Positions 59,573 to 64,000 of a DNA stretch of 64,000 nt are shown here, piece after piece (positions within the stretch are counted from its first letter, which is position 1; the number at the start of each line of letters is the position of its first letter). The notes under the pieces were generated by a model that saw nothing but the letters and a program-made list of their open reading frames with translations, was not told the DNA's origin and did no database searches. The position numbers were made by a program, and so were the translations under genes. Source of the stretch: Streptomyces mangrovi (lineage in GTDB: Bacteria; Actinomycetota; Actinomycetes; Streptomycetales; Streptomycetaceae); the NCBI RefSeq assembly GCF_900114215.1, contig NZ_FOSG01000007.1:225756-289755 (forward strand), given 5' to 3'.

Positions 59573-60166
59573 TCAGAGTCTGCGCAGCGCCTCGTCGGCC
59601 GCCGCGCGCAACTCCTCGCGCTCCCGGGCGGCCAGCAGCACCAGCCGGGCCCGCGCGTCGCCCAGCGCCCCGAGCCCGTCCACGCAGGCGCGGGCCACCG
59701 GCCAGTGGTGGACGGGGCCGGCCAGCAGCCGGTCCAGGACACGGATCAGGGTCGGCGCGGACTGCGGCGCGCGCAGGGCGGCCAGCAGCCGTACGGGGTG
59801 CAGCGCGTAGGAGGTGCGCAGCTCGTTGGTCGCCAGCGCCGCCGCCGCGCGGGCGGTGCGCGGATCGCCCAGACGCAGCAGGGCGCGGGCCGCGGCGGCG
59901 CAGCGGGCCGGTTCACGGTGGTTGAGCAGGAACACCAGTGTCTCGAAGGCCCGGGGATCCCCGGCCCGGCCCAGGGTGCAGGCCGCCAGTTCCCGGGCCC
60001 ACAGGGGGCGGGCGGGTGCGGTGAGTTCGGCGGCCAGCGCGTCACGGGCGGCGGCCGTGTCCCGCCGGGCCAGGGCGAGCAGCCGCTCGTACTCCTCCGG
60101 ATCCGCCTCGGCCCGCAGCCGGTCCACCATTTCGCGGTCCATCGTGCCCGCCCTGCCCACCGGCAC
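59573..60166 (-). CDS. HEAT-repeat-like protein
   Basis: About 197 residues of alpha-helical repeats: PLWARELAACTLGRAGDPRA, FETLVFLLNHREPARCAAAA, RALLRLGDPRTARAAAALAT. This is the HEAT/PBS-lyase repeat style, a protein-binding scaffold. Start GTG 60166 (GGGAGGTGAC upstream) or ATG 60142; the frame is open to 60220. Confidence 0.7.
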   Translation of the reverse strand: MPVGRAGTMDREMVDRLRAEADPEEYERLLALARRDTAAARDALAAELTAPARPLWARELAACTLGRAGDPRAFETLVFLLNHREPARCAAAARALLRLGDPRTARAAAALATNELRTSYALHPVRLLAALRAPQSAPTLIRVLDRLLAGPVHHWPVARACVDGLGALGDARARLVLLAAREREELRAAADEALRRL

Positions 60167-60488
60167 GTCACCTCCCTGTGGTATGTGCCACATTCCTGGA
60201 AGCGGTCTACCCTCTGGCATTCGGGTTACCCGCAGGTTAGCCTGCTCATCGGAGCGGTACCCCCGCTCAGTCGGACGGCCTGGTGACGCAGCCGTTCGCG
60301 TGCAGTCGGTTCAGCACGCACATACACGCATACACGCAGGTCGAGCACGGCCCCGGGACAGGGCCGCTCTCGCTCGTTCCACGCCTGCGCGACGCCGCGG
60401 ACCCGGCGCTCCCACGCGCCCCCGCCCGCCCTTCTCCCCTTCTCCCCCGCAGTCGTCACCGTCTCTTCCTCTTCTCTGGAGTCCCGTG
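60167..60488. other. Divergent control region
   Basis: Holds promoters for the HEAT-like gene (leftward) and the 3-hydroxybutyryl-CoA dehydrogenase gene (rightward). I see no repeat resembling the operator pair at 63357-63393 and no ribosome binding site beyond CTCTGGAGTCCC just before 60489. Confidence 0.4.
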
Positions 60489-62273
60489 ATGGACCGTCCC
60501 ACCCTCACCACTGTCGCCGTGGTCGGCCTCGGCACCATGGGCACCGGCATCGCCGAGGTCCTGGCCCGCGCCGGCCGCGAGGTCATCGGCATCGACACCG
60601 ACGAGAACGCCGCCCGCCGGGCCGTCGCCGCGCTGGATGCCTCCACCGCCCGCGCCGTCGAGCGCGAGCGGATCACCGAACAGGAGCGGCGCGACGCCCT
60701 CGCCCGCTTCCGCACCTTCTGCGACCTCCAGGCCGCGGCCGAGGCCGATCTGGTCATCGAGGTGGTGCCGGAGGACTACGGGCTCAAGCAGCGCGTCATC
60801 ACCGAGCTGGACGGCATCGTCAAGCCGTCGGCCGTCATCGCCACCGGCACCAACGCCCTGTCGGTCACCCGGCTCGCGGCCGACTCCGCGCACCCCGAGC
60901 GCGTGCTGGGCATGCACTTCTTCAACCCCGCGCCCGCGATGAGGCTGGTGGAGATCGTCTCCTGTGTGCTCACCTCCCCCGAGGCGGTCGCCGCGGTCAC
61001 CGATCTCGCCGTCGACCTGGGCAAGGAGCCGATCCCGGTCGGCGACCGGCCCGGCTTCGTCGCCGACGGGCTGCTGTTCGGCTACCTCAACCAGGCCGCG
61101 GCGATGTACGAGTCGAAGTACGCCACCCGCGAGGACATCGACGCCGCGATGCGCCTGGGCTGCGGTCTGCCGATGGGCCCGCTCGCCCTGCTGGACCTGA
61201 TCGGCGTCGACACCGCCCGTACCGTGCTGGAGGCGATGTACGCCGAGTCCCGCGACCGGCTGCACGCCCCCGCTCCGATCCTGGGCCAGCTCAGTGCCGC
61301 CGGCCTGACGGGCCGCAAGGCCGGGCGCGGCTTCTACACCTACGACGCGCCGGGCTCGGCGACGGTGGTGCCGGACGCGCTCACCCCGCGCGAGGGTGAA
61401 CTGCGGGGCGCCCCGCGCCGGGTGCGCTCCGTGGGCGTGGCGGGCTCGGGGACGATGGCCAGTGGCATCGCCGAGGTGTTCGCCAAGGCCGGCTACGACG
61501 TGGTGCTGGTCGCGCGCAGCGAGGAGAAGGCCGAGACGGCCAGGGCCCGGATCGCCTCCTCGCTGGAGCGGTCGGTGAAGAAGGGCCGGATGAGCGCCGA
61601 GGCCCGCGACGAGACGCTCGCCAGGATCACCCCGGCCGGCTCGCTGTCGGCGATGGCGGACGTGGATCTGGCGGTCGAGGCGGTGGCCGAGGACCTGGAG
61701 GTCAAGAAGGGCCTGTTCGCGGCGTTGGACGAGGTGTGCAAGCCGGGCGCGGTGCTGGCCACCACCACCTCCTCGCTGCCGGTGGTCGCCTGCGCCCGCG
61801 CGACCTCGCGCCCGCAGGACGTGATCGGCATGCACTTCTTCAACCCCGCCCCCGCGATGAAGCTGGTGGAGGTGGTGAGCACCGTCCTGACCGGCGATGA
61901 CGTCCACGCCACCGTGCGCGAGGTGTGCGCCAGGATCCGCAAGCACCCGGTGGACTGCGGCGACCGGGCGGGCTTCATCGTCAACGCGCTGCTGTTCCCG
62001 TACCTGAACAACGCGATCAAGATGGTGCAGGAGCACTACGCCGACATGGACGCCGTCGACGCGGCCATGAAGCTCGGCGGCGGCTACCCGATGGGTCCGT
62101 TCGAGCTGCTGGACGTGGTCGGTCTGGACGTCTCCCTGGCGATCGAGAAGGTGCTGCACGAGGAGTTCCGCGAGCCGGGCCTGGCCCCGGCGCCGCTGCT
62201 GGAGCACCTGGTCGCGGCGGGCTGCCTGGGCCGCAAGAGCGGACGCGGCTTCCGCGAGTACGCGAGGCGGTGA
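60489..62273 (+). CDS. 3-hydroxybutyryl-CoA dehydrogenase, tandem-duplicated
   Basis: A 594-residue enzyme made of two consecutive HAD units: each has its own GxGxMGxGIA (AVVGLGTMGTGIAEVLARAG; GVAGSGTMASGIAEVFAKAG), MHFFNPAPAM (both copies) and FVADGLLFGYLNQAA or FIVNALLFPYLNNA. It oxidises or forms 3-hydroxybutyryl-CoA with NAD(P). Next to ccr it supplies the C4 branch of the ethylmalonyl-CoA pathway. ATG 60489 follows the GTG 60486. Confidence 0.95.
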   Translation: MDRPTLTTVAVVGLGTMGTGIAEVLARAGREVIGIDTDENAARRAVAALDASTARAVERERITEQERRDALARFRTFCDLQAAAEADLVIEVVPEDYGLKQRVITELDGIVKPSAVIATGTNALSVTRLAADSAHPERVLGMHFFNPAPAMRLVEIVSCVLTSPEAVAAVTDLAVDLGKEPIPVGDRPGFVADGLLFGYLNQAAAMYESKYATREDIDAAMRLGCGLPMGPLALLDLIGVDTARTVLEAMYAESRDRLHAPAPILGQLSAAGLTGRKAGRGFYTYDAPGSATVVPDALTPREGELRGAPRRVRSVGVAGSGTMASGIAEVFAKAGYDVVLVARSEEKAETARARIASSLERSVKKGRMSAEARDETLARITPAGSLSAMADVDLAVEAVAEDLEVKKGLFAALDEVCKPGAVLATTTSSLPVVACARATSRPQDVIGMHFFNPAPAMKLVEVVSTVLTGDDVHATVREVCARIRKHPVDCGDRAGFIVNALLFPYLNNAIKMVQEHYADMDAVDAAMKLGGGYPMGPFELLDVVGLDVSLAIEKVLHEEFREPGLAPAPLLEHLVAAGCLGRKSGRGFREYARR

Positions 62274-62380
62274 ACCCGGCGAACCCGGCGTTCCCGCCCC
62301 GGGCGGACCCCGGGTGGGGTGGGCTGCTGGATCCCGGCGGCCCACCCGCCGGCGGCGGTGCGCCGTGTAACGTTCCCCAC

Positions 62381-63190
62381 ATGTCGCAGTCCGTTCGGTC
62401 CGCCCGCCCCAATGTGCCCAGCCAGCGCCTGAAGATGCGCCGTGAGCTGGCCGCAGCCGCGATGGAGCTCTTCGCCACCAAGGGGTACGAGGAGACCACG
62501 GTCGACGAGATCGCGGCCGCGGCCGGGGTGGCCCGGCGCACCTTCTTCCGGCACTTCCGCTCCAAGGAAGAGGCGATCTTCCCGGACCACGACGACACCC
62601 TGGAGCGTGCCAGGGCGGTGCTGGACGCGGCGCCCGCGCACGAGAACCCGCTGGACACCGTGTGCCGCGGCATCAAGGAGGTCATGCGGATGTACGCGGC
62701 CTCCCCGGCGGTGTCGGTGGAGCGCTACCGGCTCACCCGCGAGGTGCCCACGCTGCGGGAGCGGGAGATCGCGTCCGTGGCCCGCTACGAGCGACTGTTC
62801 ACCCGGTATCTGCTGGGCCACTTCGACGAGTCCGCCGTGGCCCACCGGGACGGCGAAGAGGACGGCCTCGACGAGCCGCTGCTGGCCGAGGTGGCGGCGT
62901 CGGCAGTGGTCACCGCGCACAACCACGTGCTGCGGCGCTGGCTGCGCGCGGGCGGCCAGGGCGATGTGGAGGCACAGCTGGACCGGGCCTTCGCCACCGT
63001 GCGGCGGACCTTCGGCACCGGCTTCGTCGCCGGCCGGGCGGCGGCCGACCTGCCGGCCGCGCCCGCCGGAGCGAACGGGACGGGCGGGGCGGCCGGCCGG
63101 GAGGGCGAGGTGGTGGTGACGGTGGCGCGCACCGACGCCCCGCTGGACCAGGTGATGCGCGCGATCGAGGAAGCCCTGCGGCGGGGCTGA
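62381..63190 (+). CDS. TetR-family regulator of the ccr locus
   Basis: A 269-residue TetR protein: RRELAAAAMELFATKGYEET, TVDEIAAAAGVARRTFFRHF (HTH) and a long C-terminal domain. Located between the hydroxybutyryl-CoA dehydrogenase and ccr genes, it probably controls them. It seems to be expressed from a leaderless mRNA, since TAACGT lies 10 bases before the ATG and no ribosome binding site is seen. Confidence 0.92.
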   Translation: MSQSVRSARPNVPSQRLKMRRELAAAAMELFATKGYEETTVDEIAAAAGVARRTFFRHFRSKEEAIFPDHDDTLERARAVLDAAPAHENPLDTVCRGIKEVMRMYAASPAVSVERYRLTREVPTLREREIASVARYERLFTRYLLGHFDESAVAHRDGEEDGLDEPLLAEVAASAVVTAHNHVLRRWLRAGGQGDVEAQLDRAFATVRRTFGTGFVAGRAAADLPAAPAGANGTGGAAGREGEVVVTVARTDAPLDQVMRAIEEALRRG

Positions 63191-63263
63191 GCATCGCGCG
63201 GCCCTCAGCGCGAGCGAGAAACGACACAGCCGGACATAATCAGACACAATCGGACAAGGGCAT

Positions 63264-63294
63264 ACGGCCGTCTCCTCCGGGAGGCGGCCGTTTC
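63264..63294 (+). terminator. Terminator after the TetR gene
   Basis: ACGGCCG and CTCC (63264-63275) pair with GGAG and CGGCCGT (63280-63291), followed by TTTCC. Confidence 0.75.
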
Positions 63295-63356
63295 CGTCCT
63301 CGCCCGCCGTACACCCGCTCATGCGTGCACTCGTGATGGCAACTGAGAGAAATTCT

Positions 63357-63393
63357 TGGCACGCAGTGTCTTGTGGACTGGCACGCAGTGCCA
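63357..63393 (+). promoter_or_regulatory. Paired operator in front of crotonyl-CoA reductase
   Basis: TGGCACGCAGTGCCA (63379-63393) is a perfect inverted repeat with a 3-bp centre. TGGCACGCAGTGTC (63357-63370) is a near copy exactly 22 bp upstream, so both sites face the same side of the helix. They lie about 200 bases before the ccr start. Confidence 0.65.
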
Positions 63394-63588
63394 TAACGTG
63401 AGCGTTGTCCGGGCACTGTCCCCGCGGTCACTGCCGTGCGCCCGGGCGCCTGCGTCACAGGCACCTTCAGCGCTACCGCGCCGAGCCGCAGTACCACCGC
63501 CGAACCGACGGCACCAGCAGCTCACACAAAGACCGAAGAAGACCCCAGCGACCCCTCAAGCGTCCCCGAACGCTCGCCGGAGGCCACA

Positions 63589-64000
63589 GTGAAGGAAATC
63601 CTGGACGCGATCCTCGCGTCGGACAGCAAGCCCGCCGACTTCGCCAACCTGGCGCTGCCCGAGTCCTACCGCGCGGTCACCGTGCACAAGGACGAGGCCG
63701 ACATGTTCGCCGGAATGCCCACCCGCCAGAAGGACCCGCGCAAGTCCCTGCACCTGGACCAGGTGCCCCTGCCCGAGCTGGGCCCCGGCGAGGCCCTGGT
63801 GGCGGTCATGGCCTCCTCGGTGAACTACAACTCGGTGTGGACCTCGATCTTCGAACCGGTCCCCACCTTCGGCTTCCTGGAGCGCTACGGCCGCACCTCA
63901 CCCCTGGCCAGGCGCCACGACCTGCCCTACCACATCATCGGCTCCGACCTGGCCGGCGTGGTCCTGCGCACCGGCCCCGGCGTCAACGCCTGGCAGCCCG
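63589..64000 (+). CDS. ccrA: Crotonyl-CoA carboxylase/reductase, 5' part (cut by window)
   Basis: The first 137 codons are visible: KEILDAILASDSKPADFANL, EADMFAGMPTRQKDPRKSLH, VAVMASSVNYNSVWTSIFEP and HDLPYHIIGSDLAGVVLRTG. This is the N-terminus of crotonyl-CoA carboxylase/reductase of the ethylmalonyl-CoA pathway, which supplies ethylmalonyl-CoA for assimilation and polyketides. GTG 63589 has GGAGG 5 bases upstream. Confidence 0.93.
   Translation, partial: MKEILDAILASDSKPADFANLALPESYRAVTVHKDEADMFAGMPTRQKDPRKSLHLDQVPLPELGPGEALVAVMASSVNYNSVWTSIFEPVPTFGFLERYGRTSPLARRHDLPYHIIGSDLAGVVLRTGPGVNAWQP

Noticed and set aside
63356..63592. Small gene in front of ccrA
   Set aside because: The open frame runs through the operator repeats and has no ribosome binding site or protein-like composition.

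Overview
The window reads as a chromosomal segment of a streptomycete or a close relative. It is very GC-rich with strong third-position bias, has many GTG/TTG starts, and carries typical Streptomyces families: a whiJ-type ATPase/HTH/DUF397 set, a SARP-like regulator, a SigB-type sigma factor, streptogrisin, a snapalysin-like protease, many twin-arginine-like or Sec exported proteins, and the crotonyl-CoA reductase locus. No biosynthetic gene cluster, prophage or CRISPR array was seen.

Layout. 1-9.1 kb: exported polysaccharide enzymes (a GH27 alpha-galactosidase with a ricin-type lectin tail; a GH81 beta-1,3-glucanase under a LacI-type palindrome), a secreted triple-repeat protein, DinB, membrane Mrr-like nuclease and HD-domain genes. 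9.2-10.3 kb: an unrecognised 243-residue protein followed on the same strand by two RNA elements that fold as circularly permuted tRNAs on a basal stem, the architecture of bacterial YrlA-type Y RNAs. I consider this the most interesting locus. 10.6-13.1 kb: a small graveyard (IS1380 relic, frameshifted YefM-like antitoxin relic, palindromic repeat) beside an anti-sigma-type ATPase whose last codons are shifted by a 14-bp duplication, then its WhiJ-like HTH and DUF397 partners. 13.4-15.0 kb: a PUA-like/CBS/CBS/HEPN protein that looks like a stress or defence effector. 15.2 kb: tRNA-Leu(GAG) with its terminator.

15.5-21.9 kb: exported lytic-transglycosylase-like, unknown, snapalysin-like and M1 peptidase genes, divergent from a TPR/SARP-type regulator; the shared control region carries a SARP-like heptamer repeat. 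22-28.8 kb: fdhD, a long-chain acyl-CoA ligase, an aldo/keto reductase, a streptogrisin, a pterin dehydratase and an XRE regulator. 28.8-39.2 kb: membrane phosphatase, two metallo-beta-lactamase-fold proteins, DedA, a lysine-free aminotransferase-fold protein, GAF-ANTAR, PAS-GAF and a SigB-family sigma factor.

39.4-49.8 kb: an F420-type oxidoreductase, DUF402, a Vms1-like release-factor homologue, methyltransferases, a phosphopantetheinyl transferase, an SDR and an aminoglycoside-phosphotransferase-like kinase. 49.8-55.5 kb: a tightly overlapping minus-strand operon of M55, M20, S9 and S66 peptidases plus DinB, fitting turnover of cell-wall or D-amino-acid peptides. 55.6-60.2 kb: methyltransferase, SRPBCC, an SOS-box-linked radical SAM protein, GNAT and HEAT-like genes. 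60.5-64 kb: 3-hydroxybutyryl-CoA dehydrogenase, TetR and the start of crotonyl-CoA carboxylase/reductase, the entry to the ethylmalonyl-CoA pathway, with paired operators in front of the last gene.

All calls come from reading the sequence and recalled family features; no database search was run.
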